Assembly: GCA_914767885.1 (NCBI GenBank)
Contig: CAJZBQ010000022.1
Location: 248,001 to 312,000 of the forward strand
Reading direction: 5' to 3'
Source: Blepharisma stoltei
Taxonomy: Eukaryota; Ciliophora; Heterotrichea; Heterotrichida; Blepharismidae
DNA: 64,000 bases
Within the stretch, counting starts at the first letter, position 1; every line of letters begins with the position of its first letter. The notes under the pieces are model-generated. The model saw only the letters and a list, made by a program, of their open reading frames with translations. It ran no database searches and was not told the DNA's origin. The translations under genes were made by a program, and so were the position numbers. Shown one piece after another: positions 1 to 11,647 of this stretch.

Positions 1-533
1 AGAATTTATATCGCTTAACGTCCACTACGGGGTTACAACTCCAGGTTTATCACTCGCCTTTCGTCGCATCGGGCCCACCAGTCTGCTGGAGACAAACTCG
101 CTTTGATCACCATGGTGCTTCCAGGGCAAATGTCCACGTCTTCGACGGCTCATGGATGAGCTACTTGCTTGTACATGGGTTGCTTTTCCGAAAAACCCAA
201 AAAATGGATTTTTCTGGTCGGCTATCGGCAAAAAGGAAAAATGCAAAAGCCTGGGACGTAACGCCCCCAGTTTCACGCTAGGGAGTTGCCCGAATGGTCC
301 AGAGGACTTTGCTGGGCTTCCCCTTTCCAACCTTGCACCCTCCTTCCCCACGAGGAAAAATCCACCCCTGAGAATAGACTTGGGCTAGGCTCTGAAAGCT
401 ACCAGAATTGCTTACCTAGCATTGCTGTCCATCTCTGAAATGGTAAAACCTTGCCGGATATAATTAAAATATGAGTCGAGGCTGCATGGCCGGGAGGCCA
501 TGCCCAGACGAAGACGCCATATTTTAATTATTA
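1..533. repeat. GC-rich dispersed repeat at the window start
   Basis: This stretch is clearly richer in G and C than the flanking DNA and has no convincing gene. Its right end, GACGCCATATTTTAATTATTATC, resembles the shared end (roughly GCCATTTTAATGTATAT) of the other GC-rich repeats in the window. It interrupts globin-fusion copy 1, whose coding sequence runs into it near position 524. The left end lies outside the window, so the target-site duplication cannot be checked. Membership of the repeat family is inferred from the shared end, the base composition and the position inside a gene. Confidence 0.5.
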
Positions 534-1778
534 TCAATTTTAAGCAGTTTTTCATCACATTCAGTTATATCGGTATTTGATCTGCTTCTCCCACGAAAGG
601 GATGAGATTGGCTACTTGAGGTATTTTGACGTTGTACAGGGTACTTATTTTTATTTATTATTATGAAATATTTGTTTTTCATATTTTTCCTCCATAGGAC
701 CCTTATTATTGTGGTGGGATTGGATTTTAGATCTATGAAGTGTTGCATTATTGATTTCTCTGAAGCCTTTTTTCATTCTGAAATTGCAATATCTTTAGAA
801 AATATTGATGTTATATCTTCATTTTCATGCTTTAAGCAGCACAATGGAAAAGCTTTATTGGATTTTTCTTTTTTAAGATCGAAAAATTCTGTTTCGTTAC
901 ATTTTTTTACAGAGACCTGTCCGCTGCCATTTGTAAAGATTAAATATGACTGAATATCCATTTTTCCTAATTTTAGAAGGGTTGTTGGGATATTTATTTG
1001 ACATTTAAAATCATTTGCATGCATTGCCAACAGTTTGTGGAAGCTAATTTTAGCATTAGCGTTTGGGAGCAAGCTATTTATTCTCTTAATATAATAATTT
1101 TGGCTTGATATAGGATTGCTAACCCCATCTATTTTTACTCCTTTCAAGAGACCTTTCTTCACAGAATCAAGTATAAAATTATCTATATCTTCTTGGAAGA
1201 TGGAAATTTCCTTAACTCCCCCGAACGATTGACTGTAAAAATTCCTAAAAATTTGGGAAAATTAACCCCCATCCTTGATCGAACGATTTTCATATCATGC
1301 AAATTTTATATATATATAAAAATATATTAGTTATCAAAAGCTTGGGAAGATGTGCATAATAAAGTTGTTGTCAGAGGCTTTGAGACAACAGAAAGCTACG
1401 GAATCAACCATCAGAAGTGCTTTAGTCATCAGCCTAGGCTTAAAAACTCAATAATCTAAAAATAGAGATCCTTTAAAATTTAAAATTTTAATTCAATAAG
1501 GAACAAATTAAAATTTATACAGTTTAAAGGGGTAGCCAAAAAATCAAATATTAAAAATTGGTATTTTTATGAAATTAATTGTAAAAATAATTATTAAATA
1601 CTCTTAACCCTCTTATTTAAAAATATATAAAAAAAATATTTTTTTTATTTTATATATAAAAATTTTTTAACCCCATCCTTGATCGAACAATGGCGAGCCG
1701 TTCGATCAAGGATGGGGGAGTAAGAAAACTTTCATTTTTCAAGTCTTTCAAAATCACTGGCAATTCCATCGTTTCCAT
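524..1778 (-). CDS. Globin-fusion family protein, copy 1 (N-terminal part only)
   Basis: This is the N-terminal region of the tandem family described at copy 11. The frame opens at ATG 1778 or, more in line with paralogues, at ATG 1769 (MELPVILKDLKN). It is interrupted by the family C element at 1213-1720; removing that and keeping one TAA gives NESFLKEISIFQEDI in frame. It continues through the INIPTTLLK block and crosses an in-frame TGA in SEWKKAS, where paralogues have Trp. It then reaches TIIRVLW and KYFIIIN. Near 524 it runs into a GC-rich repeat, so the middle and globin parts are not visible. They may lie beyond the window if the repeat is removed, or the copy may be broken. Confidence 0.75.
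1213..1720. mobile_element. Family C IES/MITE-like element (508 bp) in copy 1
   Basis: A TAA lies at each end. The ends are inverted, CTCCCCC...GAACGATT on the left and AATGG...TTCGATCAAGGATGGGGGAG on the right, and an internal CCCCCATCCTTGATCGAACGAT repeats the terminal motif. The interior is AT-rich and carries no gene. It is a near-duplicate of the element at 43259-43830, although the surrounding genes are unrelated, so it is a dispersed family. Removing 508 bp restores the reading frame of copy 1. Confidence 0.85.
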
Positions 1779-2960
1779 TTGGATTTTATAAAGCTTAGAA
1801 ATAGAAAATGAGCAAATTTTTTACGGTTTAAAATTGAGAAAATTAAACATAAAGAGGAAAGTATTATGAATTTTGACTTAAAGAGGCAATTGCTTGAAAT
1901 AACTCCTTTTGGAAAATCCCTTAAGTGCATATATAAACTATTTAAATCTTATTTGGAGCAAAAATATCCTTTCTTTCCTTTTTATTTAAGTATTGTAAGA
2001 CCTATTTCCCATTCTATCAATATAAACACATCTCAATATATCATTATATATCATATAACGACGCTGAGTTTTAATAATAAGAAGAGCCATTGGACCAATT
2101 TCTTCAATTTTCTTAAAACTCAATTATATATTTTGCATGAGAATTCGTCCTACCCATGGATAATTTTAGCTTAATAATATTTGAGACCAAATTTCCTTAA
2201 TTTTGCAAGCAATACTGATGCTTCATGAACCCCTTTTTGCGTCTTGATTCCAATTAAAATCAAGAGGATTGATCAGTATGGCGTTAAAATTATGGGTTTA
2301 ATCCTGATTAAAGAAAACTCAAAGAAATTAACAGCATTGTGATCCAAATTCTGTATTATTGAAATTAAGTTAGATTCATTGAAATAACTTATTATAGTGA
2401 GCATTAATTAATGCCTTTTTAGTAAATAAATATTTTGATAAATAGTGTTATTAAACATTAAAAAAAAATCATTTTTGTAAAAATATTCATCTTATTTCCC
2501 CATGAGAAAACAAAAACTATTGGAAAAACGCTAGTTTTTGATTAGAAAATGCCTTACGTGAGCAAAAAAAAAAATTATATATAAGTGATAATTAATATAA
2601 TGAAATCTCTAGCTAATTCTTTTAAATTTTAAGCAGCTAAATTTTAAAAATATAAATTTTATAATCCTACTTTCCATTTTTTTACGAATTAAAATTTTTT
2701 CAATTTTCGAAAAAAAAATTTACTATATATATTTTTTTTAAAAACGAACCCCTCCTGAGCGACCAAACATTTTTTTATGCGCTCACTGAGAGGGGAGCTA
2801 GCAATAGTTAATGCTATTTAAAAGAATAAAATACATTCTAAAGAGTTTAAGCTATAGTTTATTTTAAATAAAAAATCCATATTAATTTTATTCAAAAAAA
2901 TCATTTACTGACTTTTTTATTTATTGAAAGAAAAATAAAAATAATCATAGAAATATTTAT
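1779..2960. other. AT-rich intergenic region between copies 1 and 2
   Basis: This 1.2 kb spacer contains the degenerate family A element at 2493-2798. A weak open frame on the plus strand (1866-2174) has the low-complexity make-up of AT-rich noncoding DNA and no recognisable domain. No RNA gene is visible. Confidence 0.5.
2493..2798. mobile_element. Degenerate family A IES-like element, intergenic
   Basis: The left end TATTTCCCCATGAGAAAACAAAA and the right end GCTCACTGAGAGGGGAGCTAG are decayed versions of the family A inverted ends. The interior keeps the family core (ATATAAGTGATAATTAATATAATGAAATCTC and the later CGAAAAAAAAATT). TA lies at both borders. Because it is intergenic there is no reading-frame test, so the exact borders are less certain than for the exonic copies. 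Confidence 0.6.
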
Positions 2961-5368
2961 TTAATGTGATTTGCATACCAAACATATCATTGATCTGATT
3001 TGTGACATAATAAAAACTTTATCATTTTCTTCTATTCGAAATTCATCAAGTGCTTCTTCCATTTTATCAAGAAACAAATTAAACTCTTCTTCTAAAATTC
3101 CTAAATTTTGATGAATCGTTCTAATAGACCTTCTAAACTCAAGTGACACATTTCCACTGAAAACATTTCGTAGCCCTGATAAAATCATTTTTTGATTCGA
3201 ATCTTCAAAACGTTTATTTAATTTGTTTTCTGAAATAATTTTTTGAAAGAGTTTTACAACGAATTTATTTCAAAATTCATCTCCTCCATATTTAGAAACG
3301 AAATTTTGGTTCAAAGAAGTATTCTTGGAATTTAATTTCATTTCATCATACAATTCTACAATGTCTGAATAGTGTTTTTTGGTGAATGCATGACTTTCAT
3401 CATTTCATAGCGGTTTATTTCGTTGAGCTTTGTGTCTTGATAATAAATTGTGTTGCAGGCAGGGAAATGAAGGTTTTAAATAGTCTGACTCGTTAGGAGA
3501 TGGAGTCTGTGATTTTGATTTTTGTGATATTGAATTTATACGATCATTGTAAATGTTGATACATTGATCTTTAATTGAACAGTTTGAGATTGGAGGAAGG
3601 TGATTTTTTTCAATAATTTTATCGATCTTTTCTGATACTTGAGAGTATCTTTTAAATAAATCTTTTTCAATGGGCTCTGATATTTCGATAGCTGGGCAAA
3701 TTTTTGACTTTTTCAGAGATAGCTGCCTTGGTTTGATACTTCTAAAAACATCATTTGGCATATTTTCTGTTTTTTGAATAAAATTGCTTTCTTTTGGTTC
3801 GTTTTCTTCTAAAATATTAATTTTTAGTTCAGGATTACTCTGTGTTCTTTGATGATGGATAACTTTAGAGTTTTTTCTTTTTAATCCTTCTGTGTCTTTG
3901 CTTTCAATTGAGCATTCTTTGCAATCAAGTAGAAATCATTTTTTGTCTTTGCTTTGTATAAAGTCAAGCACAATTCCAGAAATTTCTTTATTCGCCAACA
4001 CCTTACTATTTAAAAACTCAACTAACTGAGAAATCATTCCTTCAATTTCTGTAGTTTTAGCTTTATAGTCAAATGTAAAGCAATCTTCAGGCTTTTCAGT
4101 TGTCAAAATTAGCTTGGTTTCATTTTCTATTTCATTATTAATTTCTTCTAGGGTATTATCGTCATTTAAAAATTGCGATTCTTCTTTTTGCTCTTTTTTT
4201 TCCTTTCTTGACTTCCCAACAACTAACTCTTCCCCTCCGTGAGTGAACAAAACCATTAGAAAAATACATTTTTTACCAAAAAAACCCACAAAAATTTTTT
4301 ATGGTAAAAAAAATTGATATATAAATGATAATTAGTATAATGAAATCTCGAGCTAATTCTGTTTAATTTTTAACAAATTGCGTTTGAAAACGTAATTTTA
4401 CAAATTAAATTAATATTTGCTTTCCAATTTTTTGCAAATAAGGATTTTTTTTAAATTTCGAAAAAAAATTTTATAAAAAATTTATTTATATATAAACTTT
4501 TTTAAAAATTAACACCTCTCCGTGAGTGAATAAATTTTTTTTTTCATGGGGGGACTAAGGATTTGCTCCTTTCTTTTCCTCTTTGCTGGACTCTAAAAGG
4601 ATTATTAATTGATTGCGATGTTTTTTGCAGAAAATCTGTGTATTTGAAATTTGCATATTCTGATGAGGTGTTTTTCCTATGGAATTTATTATTTGCTGAA
4701 TTTATTTTTGGGTTAATTCTTGGACGGCTTTTTATTTTATTTCTTTTTATTATAGTAAAATACTTTGTTGGCTGCCCAAGTCTTCATAGAACTCGAGTGA
4801 TTGATATTTGATTAGTCCTGCACTTAATAAACTCTTGCATTATATCGCATTCCTCTATCGATAATTTTCAAGCTGACTCAGTTTCATCTTTATTATATAT
4901 TGATACAAAGCCTTTATATGGAATTTTATAGCAAAAGAGCGCTTCTTCTGTGCTAGATTTTAAATTAAAAATGCTAAAAAATTCATGATCGTTGCTTTCT
5001 TTGAAATAAACCTTCCCTGAAGGATTTGTTTGTATTAAATATGGTTTTAAGCAGTTTTCAAGTCTTACAAGAGTAGTTGGTAAATTTAGGGCAAGACTGC
5101 CTGATTTTAAGTTTCTTATTATTGATTCAAAAATATTTAGTTTGAAGCTATCTGATCCTTTTGGAAGTAAGCTATTTAGCTTTCCTACTGTTTTTTCAAG
5201 GTAAGGATTGCTATAAGAAAAACTTTTATTGCTTGGATTTAATAGTCCCTTTTTGGTTGAGCTATGAATTAATGCTAGTAAATCTACCTTAAACTCAGCA
5301 TTGTCAATATCCTCTAAAGCATTTTGATGAGAACTTTTCAGGCGCTCTATAAAGACTGTGTTTTCCAT
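2961..5368 (-). CDS. Globin-fusion family protein, copy 2
   Basis: After removing one IES (4224-4555) this gives 691 residues. The start at 5368 (MENTVFIERLKSSHQNA) aligns with the FHQNA start of paralogues, so a longer upstream Met is not used. In-frame TGA codons fall at Trp positions in ESAW, KDKKWFLLDCKE, KPLWNDE and GGDEFWNKF. The IES join rebuilds TSQSINNPFRV...SKSLVVGKSR. The C-terminal globin-like domain keeps YGG, Phe in the CD1-like position and His in TIHQNLGI. Its B10-like residue is Phe (KLFQKI), where the other complete copies have Tyr, which may change ligand binding. It ends with ICLVCKSH. Confidence 0.85.
4224..4555. mobile_element. Family A IES (332 bp) in copy 2
   Basis: The borders are CTAACTCTTCCCCTCCGTGAGTGAACAAAA and CACCTCTCCGTGAGTGAATAAA...CATGGGGGGACTAA. 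One CTAA is kept on removal. The excised join gives SKSLVVGKSRK in frame and reconnects the SINNPF block to the rest of the protein. The interior has the family core TGATAATTAGTATAATGAAATCTCGAGC. Confidence 0.88.
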
Positions 5369-6070
5369 GTTTATTAATTTTAATAGAAGTTCGTAAGTAA
5401 GAAACAAAAAAAAATCAAATCGCTCCACAGTTTAAAAAAGTTTAATGAATTTTATTTTAATATGATTTATATGTCTTATCCCTTCTATAATACTCCATCA
5501 ATAATCTATTTCTTTCTTCCAAATTCACTCATATTTCCTAATTAAAATTTTAGTATACCCATATACCTTTTAAATTGTGGATTTCCAATTTTCTGAACAA
5601 TATCATCAGTATGAAATAAGACTCCTATTCAAAAATTGCATTTCAATGTTTAGACATAATAGTGACGATTTTATAACAAAGAATTTTATTAAAATAAATT
5701 TGGTGTTTAAATTTTTACTTTAAGTTCCAATTGAAATTTCATTTAAATCGAAAACAAATTTAAATACATAAGATCACAGAGAGGTTTATTTAAACATAAA
5801 TTATGATATTAAATTAAAAAATCCATATGATACGTAAGCTATAAACTGCTGTCAAAATGTTGCATTCTTTCGAATTTAGCTCTAATTAAAGGATTGGCAA
5901 TTATAGATGCCTATAATTCTCATATAAGTGATCAATAACTATAGACCTTTTATGAAATTTCGATTTTATGTTTGATCATTAATTTTTATTTTAATTGAAT
6001 TTTAGAAATATTTGCTTAAAAATCATTAAGCTTCAATTCATTAAAAAATCGAATAATTAATTTAAATTAT
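5369..6070. other. AT-rich spacer between copies 2 and 3
   Basis: No coding signal is visible here. From about 5795 onward the sequence is repeated after position 8935 as part of the tandem duplication of copies 3 and 4 (for example TTATGATATTAAATTAAAAAATCCATA). Confidence 0.6.
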
Positions 6071-8432
6071 TTAATATTTGCAAATCAAGCATTTCATTGA
6101 GGTCATTTGCTTCATCATAATTTGTTTATCTTCTTCCTCAATTTCAAACTCATTTAAGGTGTTCTGAAACAGCTCAGAGTATATATCAAATTCCCATCCA
6201 TAAATATTCCTGTTTTCATGAGATTTTTTTACACTTCTTCTAAATTCAAAAGTTGCATTGCCATTAAAGATTTGGCACATTCCACATATTATCATCCTCA
6301 AATCAGAGTTTGAGAAATGCTTGCACAAATCATTATTCCCCATTATTTTCCGATACAGTGATTTTATGAATTCTGTCCAAAATTCATCTCCACCATACTT
6401 TTTGACCAAATTTTGGCTCTTCACCTTTGCAAGCTCAGTATTCATCTTCATTTCATCTATTTTAGTAACAGCATCTAGAATAAGCTTTCGACTCACATCA
6501 GAAGTAGTACAGCTGTTTGCTAAATTAATTGAGTCGCTGCTTGCCCTATGCCTCAAATAAGAGCATTGAATGCTTTTACTCCTCCCTTCCATGAGTGAAC
6601 AAAAATTGTGTTCACTCACGAAAGGGGTTTATTTTTTTTTAAAAATTTTAAATATAAATTTTAAAAAATTCCTAATTTGCAAAAATTGAGAAGCAAATAT
6701 TAATTTAATTTATAAAATTTATGTTTTAAAACGCAATTTGTTTAAAATTAAACAGAATTAGTTCGAGATTTCATTATAATAATTATCACTTATATATAAA
6801 AAATTTTTTTTCTTTTAAAAAAATTTTTGTTCACTCGGAGGGTGGGCTTTTAGGCAAAAAAGATGATTTTACAAATGGTTTTGTTCACTCACAGAGGGGG
6901 GAGTTAGAAGAATCACTAGCCTCGTGATTTAAATGAGGAAGATGAAATTTTGAAAGATGGGAAGACAATTGATAGCTGCGGATATCTGGGCCACTTAAAC
7001 AAATATTCTTAGGACTTCCAATAGAAGGCGAATTCAAATTCATAACACGCTCAAGTTTCGCATTAATTTTTGTTCATTTTTCAAGGAAAGCTTCTTCTGT
7101 ATTTAATGTGTAATCTCTTTGATGTTTTTGGGTATTTCGAATTTTAAATGGCAGCTCATGAATCATTTCTAATTCTTTTTTCTCTTCAGGCTCTTTTTCT
7201 ATCCTAATTTCTATGTTCGCTTTTTCTCTTTGCATGCTAATTTCCTTATTGGATGGAAATGAGCTTTTACTCAAACTAGATGAACTTCTTCTTGAATTTT
7301 TTATGGCTCTTATTGATGCATTAGGTGTTTGGTAATTTGTGGTCACTTCTTTGCAACCAATCAAAACCCACTTTTTTTCAGAATCTCGCATGAAATCAGC
7401 TCTGATTCCTTTGACTCTTTCATCTTTATAAATAGTTTTATTTAAAAACGATGCAATTTCAATCATCATTGCTTCAATTGTGGGATGCCTTATGAAATTT
7501 TGGACAATTAGGACATCATCAGAGCTTTCAGTATTTAAAACATAATCTTGATTATTTTCTTCACAACTACGAATAGGGGTATTATCACCGACTGGAACTT
7601 TTAGAAGTTTGGAGGTTGATAATGAATCAGAGAGTTTAGATGTCATTCTTTCAGGAGAGGATACAGGAGAAACCTTGCAAGGATTATTAATTGATTTTGA
7701 AGTTTGCATAATCATGCTTGCATACCGAAAATTGTTTGCAGGGAGTCCGTACTTGGCTTTAATGTTGAAACTACTATTCTGAGGCGATTTAGAAGCTTCT
7801 CTTGATTTTTTGCAAATTTTTTTCCTGTTGACTATGGTAAAATATTTGCATTTTCTATTAAATTTTCATAAAACTCTTATTACAGATATTTGGCTTGAAT
7901 TACATTTTATGTAATTTTGTAAACACGAATTCTCTTGATTTGAATCGAAAGAAGATTCTGCACCTTCTTTTGAGTAAATAGGAACTGTCTTTTTTTCAGG
8001 ACCTTTATAAATGTATAATGGCCCTTCTTCCAAATTTTTTTTTGCGAATAAATTTAAATATTCGCTGAGTTGGCAGGGCCTGGATATAACTTGTCCATTT
8101 TTCTTGGTCTGAACTAAGAATGGAGTATCAATATTGGCGATTTTAACAAGTGATGCTGGGATATTTACATTGATATTGGTTGAGTTTGAATATTGTGCTA
8201 ATAAGCTAAAAATATCTGTTTTTATACCGTCTTTCAACTTTGGCAAAGAATTTTGTTTTTTTCTAATTTTTGAGAAGTTCAGATCATTGTCTTTCTTTAG
8301 ATTTTCAAAATCTCCATAAGATAAAATGTCTTGCGTAGGTGAATTATTATTATTTAATTTTTCTTCTTCTTGTTGCTTATCATTAATATTAAGGCTTTCT
8401 CTCAAAGCTGCTTGCATTAGATTGATATCCAT
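6071..8432 (-). CDS. Globin-fusion family protein, copy 3
   Basis: This gives 677 residues after removing the IES at 6576-6903. It starts MDINLMQAALRESLN, a diverged N-terminus shared only with copy 4. In-frame TGA codons encode Trp in VIRVLWKFNRK and LEKWTKINAKL; copy 6 has TGG at the matching position (MEKWHKASKK). The globin domain keeps KYGGDEFW, Tyr in SLYRKIM, Phe in KHFSN and His in KSHENRNI. The residues after the His (NRNIYGWEF) depart from the usual xLGIxxxxF. It is almost identical to copy 4, so it is a young duplicate. Confidence 0.87.
6576..6903. mobile_element. Family A IES (328 bp) in copy 3, absent from copy 4
   Basis: It lies between TTA repeats: GCTTTTACTCCTCCC on the left and GGGGGGAGTTAGAAGAATC on the right. 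Copy 4 has the uninterrupted sequence GGCTGTTAGAAGAATCACTAG at the matching place, so the paralogue shows directly where the borders are. The GTGAGTGAAC motif occurs four times: an inverted pair close to the left end, then one internal and one terminal copy on the right. The core runs in the opposite orientation to the copy at 4224. Confidence 0.95.
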
Positions 8433-9223
8433 TTTATTAGAATACTGATGCAGTTACAGAAAAAAAAATAAAAGAATTTACTAGCAAAAATTGATGAACA
8501 AACAGACTACTATTTAGTCTTAAAATATTTGCGTTCTCTATGAATTAAGATTATGATAAGAAATAAAGATTTGGCTATGATAAAAGTTGATTTCTGATGG
8601 CCATGCTATTTTTATTTATCAATTTTTCGCTAGAAGCTGAAAATTCAAATTTATTTAAATTTGACAAATGATTAATTATTTGCTATAATATAAAGAATTT
8701 TTTATATTTTAGCCAGTTTAGACAATATTTATTTGATTGATATGAAATACCCATTATGCAAATATGTTAAACTCATATGTAAGCTAATCTTAGCTAGTTT
8801 CATAAGACTAAGCATTTCTATTGTGCCTGCTTACAAATAAGACCTTTCATCGATTTAATTTGAGATGCAATTAATTGCTTGTCTTCTTCTTGTACTCGAT
8901 ACTCATCAAGGGTTTTAAGAAAAATCTCATTAAAATATAAATTATGATATTAAATTAAAAAATCCATAAGGTACGTAAGCTAATAAAACTGCACTAAAAA
9001 TGATACATTCTTTCGATTTAGCTTCTCATTAAAGGATTGGCAATTATAGATGCCTGTAATTCTCATATAAAATTATCAATAACTATAGATATCTACATAC
9101 CTTTTATGAAATTTCGATTTATGTTTGATCATTAATTTTTATTTTAATTGAATTTTAGATATGTTGGCTTAAAAATCATTAAGCTTCAATTCATTAAAAA
9201 ATCTAATAATTACTTTATATTAT
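8433..9223. other. Spacer between copies 3 and 4
   Basis: Apart from the globin remnant this is AT-rich noncoding DNA. Its first part matches 11255-11647 and its second part matches 5795-6070, as expected from the duplication. Confidence 0.6.
8826..8935 (-). pseudogene. Remnant of a copy-5-like globin C-terminus
   Basis: About 110 bp match the last part of the copy 5 globin domain (11648-11757), including the codons for YRVQEEDKQLIASQIKSMKG and the terminal Cys/Gln codons. The rest of the domain is missing. The match stops at the tandem-duplication junction, so this is a by-product of the duplication and not an independent gene. Confidence 0.8.
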
Positions 9224-11254
9224 TTAATATTTGCAAATCAGGCATTTCATTGAGGTTATTTGCTTCATTATAATTTGTTTATCTTCTTCCTCAATTTCAA
9301 ACTCATTTAAGGTGTTCTGAAACAGCTCAGAGTATATATCAAATTCCCATCCATAAATATTCCTGTTTTCATGAGATTTTTTTACACTTCTTCTAAATTC
9401 AAAAGTTGCATTGCCATTAAAGATTTGGCACATTCCACATATTATCATCCTCAAATCAGAGTTTGAGAAATGCTTGCACAAATCACTATTCCCCATTATT
9501 TTCCGATACAGTGATTTTATGAATTCAGTCCAAAATTCATTTCCGCCATACTTTTTGACCAAATTTTGGCTCTTCACCTTTGCAAGCTCAGTATTCATCT
9601 TCATTTCATCTATTTTAGTAACAGCATCTAGAATAAGCTTCCGACTCACATCAGAAGTAGTACAGCTGTTTGCTAAATTTATTGAGTCGCTGCTTGCTCT
9701 ATGTCTCAAATAAGGGCATTGAAGGCTGTTAGAAGAATCACTAGCCTCATGATTTAAATGAGGAAGCTGTAATTTTGGAAGATGGGAGGACGATTGATAG
9801 CTGCGGATATCGGGGTCACTTAAATAAGTATTCTTAGGACTTCCAATAGAAGGCGAATTCAAATTCATAACACGCTCAAGTTTCGCATTAATTTTTGTTC
9901 ATTTTTCAAGGAAAGCTTCTTCTGTATTTATTGTGTAATCTCTTTGCTGTTTTTGGGTATTTCGAATTTTAAATGGCAATTCATGAATCATTTCTAATTC
10001 TTTTTTCTCTCCAGGCTCTTTTTCTATCTTAATTTCTATGTTCACTTTTTCTCTTTGTATGCTACTTTCCTTATTGGATTGTAATGGGGTTTTATTTGAA
10101 TTTGATGAACCTCTTCTTGAATTTTTTATGGCTCTTGTTGATGTATTAGGTGTTTGGTAATTCGTAGCCACTTCTTTGCAGCCAATCAAAACCCACTTTT
10201 TTTCAGAATCTCGCATGAAATCAGCTATGATTCCTTTGACTCCTTCATCTTTATAAATAGTTTTATTTAAAAACGATGCAATTTCAATCATCATTGCTTC
10301 AATTGTGGGATGCCTTATGAAATTTTGGACAATAAGGACATCATCAGAACTTTCAGTATTTAAAACATAATCTTGATTATTTTCTTCAAACCTACGAATA
10401 GGGGTATTATCACCGACTGGAACTTTTAGTAGTTTGGAGGTTGATAATGAATCAGAGAGTTTAGATGTCATTCTTTCAGGAGAGGATACAGGAGAAACCT
10501 TGTAAGGATTATTGATTGATTTTGAAGTTTGCATGATCATGCTTACATACCGAAAATTGTTTACAGGGAGTCCGTACTTGGCTTTAATGTTGAAACTATT
10601 ATTCTGAGGTGATTTAGAAGCTTCTCTTGATTTTTTGCAAATTTTTTTCCTATTGACTATGGTAAAATATTTGCATTTTCTATTTAATTTTCATAAAACT
10701 CTTATTACAGATACTTGACTTGAAATACATTTTATGTAATTTTGTAAACACGAATTCTCTTGATTTGAATCGAAAGAAGATTCTGCACCTTCTTTTGAGT
10801 AAATAGGAACTGTCTTTTTTTCAAGACCTTTATAAATGTATAATGGCCCTTCTGCCAAAATTTTTTTTGCGAATAAATTTAAATATTCGCTGAGTTGGCA
10901 GGGCCTGGATATAACTTGTCCATTTTTCTTGGTCTGAACTAAGTACGGAGTATCAATATTGGCGATTTTGACAAGTGATGCTGGGATATTTACATTGATA
11001 TTGGTTGAGTTTGAATATTGTGCTAATAAGCTAAAAATATCTGCTTTTATACCGTCTTTCAACTTTGGCAAAGAATTTTGTTTTTTTCTAATTTGTGAGA
11101 AGTTCAGGTCATTGTCTTTCTTTAGATTTTCAAAATCTCCATAAGATAAAATGTCTTGCGTAGATGAATTGTCATTTAATTTTTCTTCTTCTTCTTGCTT
11201 ATCATTAATATTAAGGCTTTCTCTTAAAGCTGCTTGCATTAGCTTGATATCCAT
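9224..11254 (-). CDS. Globin-fusion family protein, copy 4
   Basis: This gives 676 residues with no IES. In-frame TGA codons in IRVLW and LEKWTK are the only obstacles to a standard-code reading. It is nearly identical to copy 3 through all regions, with differences mainly in the variable linker after the WVLIGCKE strand. The globin domain (KYGGNEFW, SLYRKIM, KHFSN, KSHENRN) is intact. Comparison with copy 3 gives an internal control for IES position and for the UGA code. Confidence 0.88.
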
Positions 11255-11647
11255 TTTATTAGAATACTGATGCAGTTACAGAAAATAAAATAAAAGAATT
11301 TAGCAAAAATTGATGAACAAATAGACTACTATTTAATCTTAAAATATCTACGCACTCTATGAATTAAGATTATGATAGGAAATAAAGTTTTGGCTATGAT
11401 AAAGGTTGGTTTCTGATGGCCATGCTATTTTTATTTATGAAATTCATCAATTTTTCGCTAGAAGCTGAAAATTCAAATTTATAATAATTTAACAAATGAT
11501 TAATAGTTTGCTATAATATAAAGAATTTTTTTTTATTTTTTGTCATTTAGACAATATTTATTTGATTGATATGAAATACCTATTATGCAAATATGTTAAA
11601 CTCATATGTAAGCTAATCTTAGCTAGTTTCATAAGACCAAAACGTTT

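Noticed and set aside
1866-2174. 102-codon open frame in an intergenic region
   Set aside because: Composition is Ile/Phe/Asn/Lys-rich as expected from AT-rich noncoding DNA, with no domain and no neighbour link.
6071-8432. Reading copy 3 (and other copies) as several short genes or pseudogenes split by stops
   Set aside because: The breaks are TGA at conserved Trp sites or IES borders; with UGA as Trp and IESs removed, all copies give one protein.
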